A stretch of 11,793 nt of DNA from an uncultured Angelakisella sp. (lineage in GTDB: Bacteria > Bacillota > Clostridia > Oscillospirales > Ruminococcaceae). The notes beneath the pieces were generated by a model, which saw only the letters and a list, made by a program, of their open reading frames with translations, did not search any database and was not told the DNA's origin. The DNA is taken from contig CALGIL010000061.1 of NCBI GenBank assembly GCA_937914895.1, forward strand, positions 1 to 11,793, in the 5' to 3' direction. A program made the position numbers and the translations under genes. How positions within the stretch are numbered: position 1 is the first letter of the stretch; every line of letters starts with the position of its first letter. Shown piece after piece: positions 6,218-11,793 of the stretch.

Positions 6218-7267
6218 TTAAGTGATGGCAAAAAAGGCGCCTAAAAAGTTGAGGACGCAGTATCCCGCCGCCAGCGCCAAAACGGGGCCCACCGTGACGC
6301 CGCCGGTGCGCGCCAGGGCGTAGGCGTATTCCACCGACCCGGTGGAGTAGTGGCCCGTTTCCCGGACGGATTTAATCCGCCGGACGGATTCTTTCATGTA
6401 CAGCTTGTTAAACAAAACGCCGATGCCCAGGGAGAGGACGACGGTGACAAAATTGCTCAGATTGCTGAAGAACTGGAACAGACCCAGCCACTGGCCCTCC
6501 ACCACGGGAAGCTGCAGGGGGTTTAGGAAGGCATCGACGCCGTATGCCTGGATGACCTCGGCGTAGTACAGCGAGGTAAAGACGGTGGTGGGAATAAGCA
6601 CCGCCAGGGTGATGGCCAGCACAATGGCCCCCACCTTGTACATTTTGCGGTAAAAGCAGTAGAAGAAGGAAAAAAGGAAGGCCGGCCAGTTGAAGCTGAC
6701 CGCCGCGCCCCGGAGCAGCAGCTGAAATTTCATGAGAAACTTCAGGTTGTTGGGGCCCACAAAGTCGCTGACCTCCTTGTAGCTGACGCCGTCGGCCATC
6801 TCGTCGCCGAAATTGATGCCCTGCTGAAAAAAGGCGCCAAAGCTCGGGGGAGGCTGGTCAAAGGGCGGCCGGTTTTGGGAAAAATCCCCCCCGCCCCCCT
6901 GCGGGCCCTGCCAGGGGCCTCCGGGGCCGGGCTGCTGGGACCAGGGCGTGCCCTGGCCCCCCCGGGCCGCGGCCCCCAGGCGCCAGCCGCAGTTGAGGCA
7001 CAAAAGCGCGTCCTCGGGGTTTTCCGTCCCGCAGCGGGGGCAAAGGACCCCGTGGGCATGGGCCTCGGGCTGCTCCGGCGGCTCCTCGGTCACGGGGGGC
7101 TGCCACTGCTCGCCGGTCTCGTGCAGGCGGTCCAGCACGCAGTGCCCCGCCTGCTGATAGCAGGCCCGGTGGTAGGGCGCCCCGCATTCGGGGCAGACCA
7201 CAATGTCGTCCCCCTCCACAAAGGCCTGCTTGCAGACGAGGCAGGGAAGTCCTGTAAAATCAGCCAT
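6218..7267 (-). CDS. RING-like / zinc-ribbon / DUF2628 membrane protein
   Basis: The product has 349 residues and three parts. Residues 9-43 hold a prokaryotic RING-like zinc site (C9, C12, C25, C28, H33, C36, C43; signature CPECGAPYHRAC). Residues 76-93 hold a zinc ribbon (CPRCG...CLNCG). A low-complexity Gly/Pro/Gln linker of about 45 residues follows. The C-terminal half is a DUF2628-type membrane region marked by SFNWPAFLFSFFYCFYRKMY, with several hydrophobic helices up to the end. This domain combination recurs in Clostridia, but its function is unknown. The ATG at 7267 is preferred over upstream codons because TAGGAG lies about 9 nt before it and a strong promoter lies between it and any longer start. 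galU follows after 27 nt, hinting at an envelope-related role. Confidence 0.88.
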   Translation of the reverse strand: MADFTGLPCLVCKQAFVEGDDIVVCPECGAPYHRACYQQAGHCVLDRLHETGEQWQPPVTEEPPEQPEAHAHGVLCPRCGTENPEDALLCLNCGWRLGAAARGGQGTPWSQQPGPGGPWQGPQGGGGDFSQNRPPFDQPPPSFGAFFQQGINFGDEMADGVSYKEVSDFVGPNNLKFLMKFQLLLRGAAVSFNWPAFLFSFFYCFYRKMYKVGAIVLAITLAVLIPTTVFTSLYYAEVIQAYGVDAFLNPLQLPVVEGQWLGLFQFFSNLSNFVTVVLSLGIGVLFNKLYMKESVRRIKSVRETGHYSTGSVEYAYALARTGGVTVGPVLALAAGYCVLNFLGAFFAIT

Positions 7268-7370
7268 GAACTCAACTCCTAAAAATGAAGCACCCGGCCC
7301 GCGTGGGGATGGATGCCAATGGGATAATCCGATAACAGGCGGGCCTGTCAAAACCACGCTGTGTCTTATT

Positions 7371-7399
7371 ATTATAGTCGATGAGGTGTGATATTTCAA
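7371..7399 (-). promoter_or_regulatory. Promoter of the RING/DUF2628-galU operon
   Basis: TTGAAA (7394-7399), a 17-nt spacer and perfect TATAAT (7371-7376) on the minus strand. The expected start near 7364 gives a leader of about 97 nt. A second TTGACA (7345-7350) lies inside that leader but has no good -10 partner. The region is divergent from the prfB promoter. Confidence 0.82.
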
Positions 7400-7419
7400 T
7401 GAAATTATTGTAAAGAATC

Positions 7420-7449
7420 TTGTAAAGCCGCCGCGGGGGATGCTATACT
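7420..7449 (+). promoter_or_regulatory. Promoter of prfB
   Basis: TTGTAA (7420-7425) is followed after 18 nt by an extended -10, TGCTATACT (7441-7449). The start would be near 7456, giving a leader of about 38 nt. This excludes the in-frame ATG at 7455 as the translation start and supports ATG 7494. Confidence 0.7.
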
Positions 7450-7493
7450 ATACAATGATTGCGGAATCTGTGCAGAGAAATGGAGCAACCGAT

Positions 7494-8609
7494 ATGCTTG
7501 AACTGGAAGAACTGCGCCTGCGCCTGGAGGGGCTGGAGCCGCAGCTGACCGACCTGCGCCAGGCCCTGGGTCTGGACCGGCTGGAGGACGAGCTGGCACA
7601 GCTGGACGCCCGCACCGCGGAGCCGGGCTTTTGGGAAAACGTGGAGGCGTCCCAGAAGGTGCTGCAGCGCAGCGGCGCCATCAAGGGGAAAATAGAGGGC
7701 TACCAAAGGCTGCGCGCCCGGTTTGACGACGCCATGACCCTGGTGGAGCTGGGACAGGAGACGGACGACCCGGACGCCTATGGGGAGGCCCTGGCCGAAA
7801 CGGACGCCCTGGAGCAGGAGATGGACGCCATGCGCCTTGGCACCCTGCTGACCGGGGAGTACGACGCCAAAAACGCCATTTTGACCTTTCACGCCGGGGC
7901 CGGCGGCACCGAGGCCCAGGACTGGGTCCAGATGCTGTACCGGATGTATACCATGTATGTGGAGCGCAAGGGCTTTACCTATCAGGTGCTGGATTACCAG
8001 GACGGGGACGAGGCGGGCATCAAAAGCGCCTCCATCCTGGTGCAGGGGCCCAACGCCTACGGGTACCTGAAGGCGGAGACCGGGGTGCACCGCCTGGTGC
8101 GGGTGTCCCCCTTCGATGCCTCGGGCCGGCGGCACACCTCCTTTGCCTCCCTGGAGGTCATGCCCGAAATTACCGCCGACATGAACGTGGAGATTCGGGA
8201 GGAAGACCTGAAGATGGACGTTTACCGGTCCAGTGGCGCCGGCGGCCAGAAGGTCAACAAGACCTCCTCGGCGGTGCGCCTGACCCACCTGCCCACCGGC
8301 ATTGTGGTGTCCTGCCAGGTGGAGCGCAGCCAGCACCAAAACCGGGAGGTCGCCATGAATATGCTCCGCTCCAAGCTTATCGAGATCAAGGAGCGGGAGC
8401 ACCTGGACAAAATCGAGGACATTAAGGGCGACCAAAAGGACATCGCCTGGGGCAGCCAGATCCGCTCCTATGTCTTTATGCCGTACACCATGGTAAAAGA
8501 CCACCGCACCGGCTACGAGGTGGGCAACATCAGCGCCGTCATGGACGGCGACCTGGACGGCTTTATCAACGCCTACCTCAAGCAGAAAAGCGCCGGAAAT
8601 TTGCAATAG
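7494..8609 (+). CDS. prfB: Peptide chain release factor 2
   Basis: The 371-residue protein recognises UGA and UAA in the ribosomal A site and triggers peptide release. The stop-codon reading tripeptide SPF is at 205-207 (RVSPFDASGRRHTSF) and the catalytic GGQ at 250-252 (SSGAGGQKVNKTSSAVRLTH). These are the same positions as in Escherichia coli RF2. The end, NISAVMDGDLDGFINAYLK, is typical. Many RF2 genes need a +1 frameshift at an in-frame TGA near codon 26; here the N-terminal region (LRQALGLDRLEDELAQLDAR) is in one uninterrupted frame with no such stop. ATG 7494 has GGAG 8 nt upstream. The gene ends in TAG, and a 24-codon repeat follows in phase. It converges on the mscL operon. Confidence 0.97.
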   Translation: MLELEELRLRLEGLEPQLTDLRQALGLDRLEDELAQLDARTAEPGFWENVEASQKVLQRSGAIKGKIEGYQRLRARFDDAMTLVELGQETDDPDAYGEALAETDALEQEMDAMRLGTLLTGEYDAKNAILTFHAGAGGTEAQDWVQMLYRMYTMYVERKGFTYQVLDYQDGDEAGIKSASILVQGPNAYGYLKAETGVHRLVRVSPFDASGRRHTSFASLEVMPEITADMNVEIREEDLKMDVYRSSGAGGQKVNKTSSAVRLTHLPTGIVVSCQVERSQHQNREVAMNMLRSKLIEIKEREHLDKIEDIKGDQKDIAWGSQIRSYVFMPYTMVKDHRTGYEVGNISAVMDGDLDGFINAYLKQKSAGNLQ

Positions 8610-8742
8610 GGCGTCACTTTGCGCGGCGCAGAAGTGCCGGGACAAGAAGAGATACCCTGTGCAAAAGTATCCTCTTGCGAAGGCGTCACTTTGCGCGGCG
8701 CAAAAATGCCGGGACAAGAAGAAATCCCTTGTGCAAAAATAT
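8610..8742. repeat. Two 72-bp-spaced direct repeats after prfB, open in the prfB frame
   Basis: Units 8610-8670 and 8682-8742 are 61 nt each with 6 mismatches, and start exactly 72 nt apart. In the prfB frame, immediately after its TAG, the stretch 8610-8744 is open for 44 codons and reads GVTLRGAEVPGQEEIPCAK, then VSSCE, then GVTLRGAKMPGQEEIPCAKI and TAA. Of the six differences three are silent third-base changes and three are first-base changes (E/K, V/M, V/I). A degraded third copy may lie at 8785-8822, beyond the terminator. There is no start codon with a ribosome binding site, so expression would need readthrough of TAG. Confidence 0.85.
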
Positions 8743-8775
8743 AAAAGGACGGGGTGCTGGACACTCCGTCCTTTT
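8743..8775. terminator. Bidirectional terminator between prfB and the mscL operon
   Basis: AAAAGGACGG (8743-8752) pairs with CCGTCCTTTT (8766-8775). One G-U and three more pairs (8753-8756 with 8762-8765) extend the stem to 14 bp around the loop CTGGA. The minus strand continues with a T-rich tail (TTTTATATTTTT), so both convergent transcripts can end here. Confidence 0.9.
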
Positions 8776-8812
8776 GTGCGTCCGTAAGGATGCCCGCTTT
8801 GCGGCAAAGCAG

Positions 8813-8830
8813 AAAAATGCCGTTTGCGGC
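8813..8830 (-). terminator. Weak short hairpin just after the membrane-protein gene
   Basis: On the minus strand GCCG-CAAA-CGGC (8830-8819) is followed by ATTTTT, directly after the TAA at 8832. The stem has only 4 bp, so this is at best an auxiliary terminator ahead of the strong one at 8743-8775. Confidence 0.35.
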
Positions 8831-8831
8831 T

Positions 8832-9416
8832 TTACTGGGGCTTTAAGGTCTGCAAAAGGTCTTCGCGGCTTCTGATGGCGACCTGGGACGAATCCGCGTT
8901 TTGGGACTGCAAAAACTCGTTGGTCAGCTCAACAATCACCCATCCGTCCCCCGGATCATTGCGCAACACGGCCTCATATTGATAATGGGGAAGAAGAAAG
9001 GGGGGATACACAGCCATGTCATTTGTGCCTGCAAAGGCAAAGCGAACGGAAGCACGGTCCCCTTGCGCCGATATACTTTCTATCTCAATCCGATAGGGCT
9101 CTATCTCGGTGTTCAGCCAGGCAAGGTCATACTCTTTTACAATTTGTCTGTCCAAAACCAAATTGTGATACCTGGCCAGCAGGTTTTTACAGCTCAGATG
9201 CTCGTCACGGATATACTTGGACAGGTTGCGCTCTTCGGTTTGGACATAGCCCAGGTACATCTCGTGATAAAAAGCGTTTAAAACGTGCCTCACCTGAAAA
9301 GAAGGCGAGCGGACGCCTACAAAGAGGACGACTGCAAAGAAAGCAGCAAAGAAAACAAGGCCGACCTTAAGAATTCCCCGCTTCGTCTTCAAGGTTGATC
9401 GCCATCCTTTAACCAA
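8832..9416 (-). CDS. Single-pass membrane protein of unknown function
   Basis: I do not recognise this 194-residue protein. It has a short basic N terminus (KGWRSTLKTKRG), one membrane helix at about 17-35 (VGLVFFAAFFAVVLFVGV), and then about 155 residues probably outside the membrane. That part has alternating polar and aromatic stretches (AFYHEMYLGYVQTEERNLSKY, then PPFLLPHYQYEAVL and GWVIVELTNEF). A small alpha+beta, NTF2-like fold is possible but only a guess. The start is TTG at 9416, 16 nt after the mscL stop, with GGAG only 4 nt upstream. A second TTG eight codons later (9392), with AAAGGA upstream, is an alternative. By eye its base composition is visibly less GC-rich than its neighbours. 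It appears to share a transcript with mscL. Confidence 0.75.
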   Translation of the reverse strand: MVKGWRSTLKTKRGILKVGLVFFAAFFAVVLFVGVRSPSFQVRHVLNAFYHEMYLGYVQTEERNLSKYIRDEHLSCKNLLARYHNLVLDRQIVKEYDLAWLNTEIEPYRIEIESISAQGDRASVRFAFAGTNDMAVYPPFLLPHYQYEAVLRNDPGDGWVIVELTNEFLQSQNADSSQVAIRSREDLLQTLKPQ

Positions 9417-9432
9417 ATCACTCCGGTTTCAA

Positions 9433-9855
9433 TTATTTGGCGGCCTTTGGCTCTTCCAGCTGGGAGGTGCAGTGGGGGCAGCGCACCGCCTTTGCGCTGA
9501 TTTCGCTTTGACAGAAGGGGCAGGTCTTGGTGGCGGGCTCCGCCGGGGCCTCCTTCTTCTTGGGGGAGGTCAGGCGATTGATGGCCCGCATGAGCAAAAA
9601 CACCACAAAGGCCATGATGAGAAAGTTGATGACCGCCGTGAGGAAGGCGCCGTACTGAAGGTTTACCCCTAAAAACTCCACGGACAGGGTGTCAAAGTTT
9701 TGCCGGGTCAAAAGCCCGATGATGGGGGAGAGGATATTGTCGGTAAGGGAGGAGACCACCCCCTGAAAGGCGGCGCCGATGATGACGCCGATGGCCAGAT
9801 TCATCACGTTGCCCTGCAGGGCGAATTCCTTAAACTCCTGGAAAAACTTTTTCAT
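9433..9855 (-). CDS. mscL: Large-conductance mechanosensitive channel with C-terminal zinc ribbon
   Basis: MscL opens under membrane tension and releases solutes on hypo-osmotic shock. The N terminus FFQEFKEFALQGNVMNLAIG and the following VIIGAAFQGVVSSLTDNILSPIIGLL are classic for the first helix and pore. The second helix is at about 70-92 (FLTAVINFLIMAFVVFLLMR). After a charged linker, residues 112-129 add CPFCQSEISAKAVRCPHC, a four-cysteine zinc ribbon absent from the E. coli protein but seen in many Firmicutes and Actinobacteria homologues. The ATG at 9855 has GGAG 8 nt upstream. It is followed after 16 nt by the unknown membrane-protein gene. Its ATG overlaps, as ATGA, the stop of the open frame running through the upstream repeat array. 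Confidence 0.95.
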   Translation of the reverse strand: MKKFFQEFKEFALQGNVMNLAIGVIIGAAFQGVVSSLTDNILSPIIGLLTRQNFDTLSVEFLGVNLQYGAFLTAVINFLIMAFVVFLLMRAINRLTSPKKKEAPAEPATKTCPFCQSEISAKAVRCPHCTSQLEEPKAAK

Positions 9856-9877
9856 GTCATATGCTCCAATCTTGTCC

Positions 9878-10112
9878 GTTTATGTCCATGGGCAATTGCC
9901 CACAGCTTTCTCATAGCCTTGGGGGGGTTCTGACGCCGCAATAGTTTCTGTATGCGGCCGTGTGGAACCCGATTGCTTCCGCCAATGCTTTTTAGAATGG
10001 GCACCGCCACAATGGGATTATGACTGCGGCCGCGCGGAATCTGATTGCTTCCGCCAATGCTTTTTGGATGGAGGCCGCCGCGGTCTGTTTATGTCTATGG
10101 CTGTGTGGAACC
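9878..10112. repeat. Degenerate ~72-bp tandem array between dnaI and mscL
   Basis: Four units begin with related strings at about 9878, 9944, 10016 and 10087 (spacings 66, 72 and 71; core GTTTATGTCTATGG with variants). Two are best preserved: GATTGCTTCCGCCAATGC recurs at 9971 and 10043, exactly 72 nt apart, and CGGCCGTGTGGAAC recurs as CGGCCGCGCGGAAT. The unit at 10087 overlaps the dnaI stop and its last codons. Between the dnaI TAG/TAA and mscL the minus strand is open in the dnaI frame for 78 codons, with the repeated peptide KSIGGSN(Q/R)(I/V)P(R/H)GR, but I see no convincing start codon. This stretch holds no other gene. Confidence 0.8.
9889..9902. promoter_or_regulatory. 14-bp perfect palindrome upstream of mscL
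   Basis: TGGGCAATTGCCCA is a perfect inverted repeat centred 40 bp before the mscL ATG. It could be an operator for a dimeric regulator. No clear promoter could be placed around it, so the role is uncertain. Confidence 0.3.
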
Positions 10113-11099
10113 TAACAATTCACGCTTGCGCTTTTCCAGGCGGATGTCGCTGCCGTAAAAGACGTAGGCGGCGCAGTCGCACAGGATGCGGGAGGCGATG
10201 CGGTCGCCGTAGCCGGCGGATAGCTGGGCGGGCTCCAGATTGGTGCTTAAAATCATGGGCCGCTGGGCCATGATGCGGTCGTTGAGGAGGTTGTACAGCA
10301 CCGACTGGGAAAAGCTGTTTTGGAACTCCGCCCCCAGGTCGTCCAGCACCAGCAGGTCGCACTGGGGTGCAAGGTCGATAAACTCCCGGTCCTGGGGGGT
10401 GGGGCACTTGTCAAAGCGCACCCGCTCGTACCGGTCCACAAGGCCCTGCACCGGGGTGTACAGCACCGACCGCCCCTGCCGCGCCACCTGGGCGGCAATG
10501 GCCAGGGATAGATGGGTCTTGCCCAGGCCCGTCCGCCCCTGAAATAAAAGGCTGGCACTGCCCGGGGCAAACTCGTCGGCATACCGGCGGCACTGCTCCA
10601 GAATATTGGCCATGGCCCTGCGGGGGTTAACGCCGGACCGGTCGGGGGTCGCTGGGTAATACCCCAGGTCAAAGTTGTCAAAGCCGTACCGGCCCTCCTG
10701 GGCGGCCGCGGGCAGGTTGCGGCAGCTCTCCAGGCGGATCAGCTCCTCAAAGCAGGCGCAGCGCCGCCCGCCCACAAGGCCGGTGTCCTGGCAGACGGGG
10801 CAGGTGTAGGGGGGCTCCAGGTCCTGGGGGGTCAGGCCGATCTCCTCCAGCAGCGCCGTCTTTTGCGCCTGCAGGCCCCGGATGGTCCCGGACAGACGGG
10901 CCACCAGCCGCGGCCCGTCGGGGGACATGGCGGCGGTGGCCACCGACATGGCGGCCCGGCGGATCTCCCCGGTCAGCTGCTCCAGCTTGGGCTGGGCGGC
11001 GTAGACCTCCCGCCGGCGGCGTTCGGCCTCGTCCCGGGCGCGGCGCCGCCGGTCGGACAGGGTGGCGGAGGCGCGCTCCACCGCTTTGGCAGAATACAT
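10095..11099 (-). CDS. dnaI: DnaI/DnaC-like helicase-loader ATPase
   Basis: The 334-residue AAA+ protein probably loads the replicative helicase onto DNA at origins and restarted forks. Residues 1-95 are a charged, coiled-coil-like helical region. C100, C103, C114 and C116 (CPVCQDTGLVGGRRCAC) form a zinc-type site as in DnaI N-terminal domains. The ATPase core follows: Walker A GRTGLGKT at 188-195, Walker B LLVLDD at 249-254, sensor-1 STN at 285-287, and the arginine motif DRIASRI at 299-305. The conserved family ends near DIRLEKRKR; the last eight residues, ELLGSTQP, fall within a repeat unit. AAGGAGG lies about 9 nt before the ATG. It follows the DnaD-like gene by 25 nt, so the pair is an operon. 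The stop is TAG. Helicase partner specificity is inferred. Confidence 0.9.
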   Translation of the reverse strand: MYSAKAVERASATLSDRRRRARDEAERRRREVYAAQPKLEQLTGEIRRAAMSVATAAMSPDGPRLVARLSGTIRGLQAQKTALLEEIGLTPQDLEPPYTCPVCQDTGLVGGRRCACFEELIRLESCRNLPAAAQEGRYGFDNFDLGYYPATPDRSGVNPRRAMANILEQCRRYADEFAPGSASLLFQGRTGLGKTHLSLAIAAQVARQGRSVLYTPVQGLVDRYERVRFDKCPTPQDREFIDLAPQCDLLVLDDLGAEFQNSFSQSVLYNLLNDRIMAQRPMILSTNLEPAQLSAGYGDRIASRILCDCAAYVFYGSDIRLEKRKRELLGSTQP

Positions 11100-11124
11100 G
11101 AAGTCCAGCCTCCTTGCGTCAAAT

Positions 11125-11793
11125 TCAGCCGCCGGACCGCAGCGCCATCAGACGCTGGATCTCCTCCAGGTCGTAGGAGCTGTCCCGGCCCTTGTCCGGG
11201 CGCTGCTTGCCCGACCCCATCTCCGCAAGGGCCTCCTGCACCGAGGCCACCCCCTTTTCCTTCCAGCGGGTAAGGATGGTGTTCAGGTACCCAAAGGCCA
11301 GCTTGCCGGTGTTGTCCACCGTCCGGTCATAGGCCAGCTTGATAAGATCCGGGCCAAAGCCCAGCACGTTAAACCAGTTGTCGATGTAGTCCTTCTCCTT
11401 GGCGGTCAGGCTTCGGTCGTGGATGCCGAACATGGACTGGACGACCTTTTCGTTGGTGGCCCGCAGGGCCAGGGCCTTGATGTGGGCCTCGGCGCGGTCG
11501 TGGGTGTCCACCCCCTGGGCCACCCAGCCGGTAATGACCTGGACCAGGTAGGCCACGCTGGTCTTTCCGATGGACTTACAGTATTCCGCGGCCATGAGGA
11601 TGTAGTCCGGTGAAAGCTCAAAATAGCTGTATGTATAGAGGACGGCCTCGGTCTGGGCGGGGGAGAGGGCCTTGCCCAGCCGTTGCTGCAGCTCCTGCAG
11701 CAGAAAGGGGATGTTTTTGTCATTCCTGCTCATTTCGTTGATCTGAGACGGGGTCAGCTTGGACCGGGAGTGGGTGGTGACAATCCGCTGGGC
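11125..11793 (-). CDS. DnaD-domain replication protein, C-terminal part (5' end outside window)
   Basis: At least 222 residues are visible and the frame stays open to the window edge. The ATG at 11733 has no ribosome binding site, and the 20 codons before it (including HSRSKLTPSQINE) look coding, so the true start lies outside. Two tandem DnaD/DnaB_2-type helical domains are visible. The first runs from FLLQELQQRLGKALSPAQTE to YLVQVITGWVAQGV. The second runs from LTAKEKDYIDNWFNVLGF to YLNTILTRWKEKGV, carrying the family YxxxIxxxW-like signature. Such proteins bind DNA and help deliver the replicative helicase. Its immediate neighbour is the DnaI-like ATPase, the classic Firmicutes arrangement. 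Missing N-terminal sequence should include a winged helix or a further DnaD domain. Confidence 0.88.
   Translation of the reverse strand, partial: AQRIVTTHSRSKLTPSQINEMSRNDKNIPFLLQELQQRLGKALSPAQTEAVLYTYSYFELSPDYILMAAEYCKSIGKTSVAYLVQVITGWVAQGVDTHDRAEAHIKALALRATNEKVVQSMFGIHDRSLTAKEKDYIDNWFNVLGFGPDLIKLAYDRTVDNTGKLAFGYLNTILTRWKEKGVASVQEALAEMGSGKQRPDKGRDSSYDLEEIQRLMALRSGG

Noticed and set aside
7494..7580. Programmed +1 frameshift in prfB
   Set aside because: No in-frame stop or slippery sequence; the single frame already gives the full RF2 N terminus.
7443..8807. 454-codon open frame on the minus strand over prfB
   Set aside because: It is a shadow of prfB, whose plus-strand product is an unmistakable RF2 with SPF and GGQ.
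9962..10273. 103-codon plus-strand frame through the dnaI-mscL array (repeated DCFRQCFL)
   Set aside because: It overlaps the dnaI 3' end, has no ribosome binding site, and the peptide repeat simply reflects the DNA repeat.
11125..11733. Complete 202-residue DnaD-like protein starting at ATG 11733
   Set aside because: No ribosome binding site, and the frame upstream to the window end reads as normal protein, so the gene is truncated by the window rather than complete.

Overview
The window is high-GC, densely packed bacterial DNA. Its gene set points to the Clostridia, most likely a gut Oscillospirales-type lineage: a DnaD-like/DnaI-like helicase-loader pair, a RING-like/DUF2628 protein, Firmicutes-type cardiolipin synthase and CorA, and an rpsF-ssb-rpsR operon. 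The lineage is inferred from gene content only. I see no integrase, transposase, CRISPR array, tRNA or rRNA, and the genes are mostly housekeeping.

Layout. (1) 1-640, minus: 5' two-fifths of a cardiolipin synthase, cut by the window edge. It is divergent from (2) corA (916-1851, plus), with back-to-back promoters between them. The corA leader holds a possible 29-codon upstream ORF. corA is followed by (3) a large lipoprotein of unknown function (1895-3883). (4) A bidirectional terminator separates this from the minus-strand operon rpsF-ssb-rpsR (4981 down to 3939), which has its own promoter and a probable S6:S18-type leader. (5) A two-gene minus-strand operon encodes a RING/zinc-ribbon/DUF2628 membrane protein and then galU (7267 down to 5318), ending in a terminator at 5130-5162. 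(6) prfB (7494-8609, plus) lacks the usual programmed frameshift and converges on (7) mscL plus a small membrane protein (9855 down to 8832). (8) A DnaD-like protein (5' end outside the window) and a DnaI/DnaC-like ATPase (11793 down to 10095) make a replicative helicase-loading pair.

The most unusual signal is between genes. Directly 3' of the stop codons of galU, prfB and dnaI sit three short tandem arrays with different sequences but the same unit length of about 72 nt (24 codons). In galU the units clearly derive from the last ~22 codons of the gene, including its stop. In dnaI the last unit overlaps the gene's tail. In prfB the two units form an open frame in phase with the gene, with a conservative, partly silent substitution pattern. 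These three genes are also the only ones among the twelve with visible stops that end in TAG. No function can be assigned from sequence alone, but the coincidence of place, length and stop codon deserves a genome-wide look.
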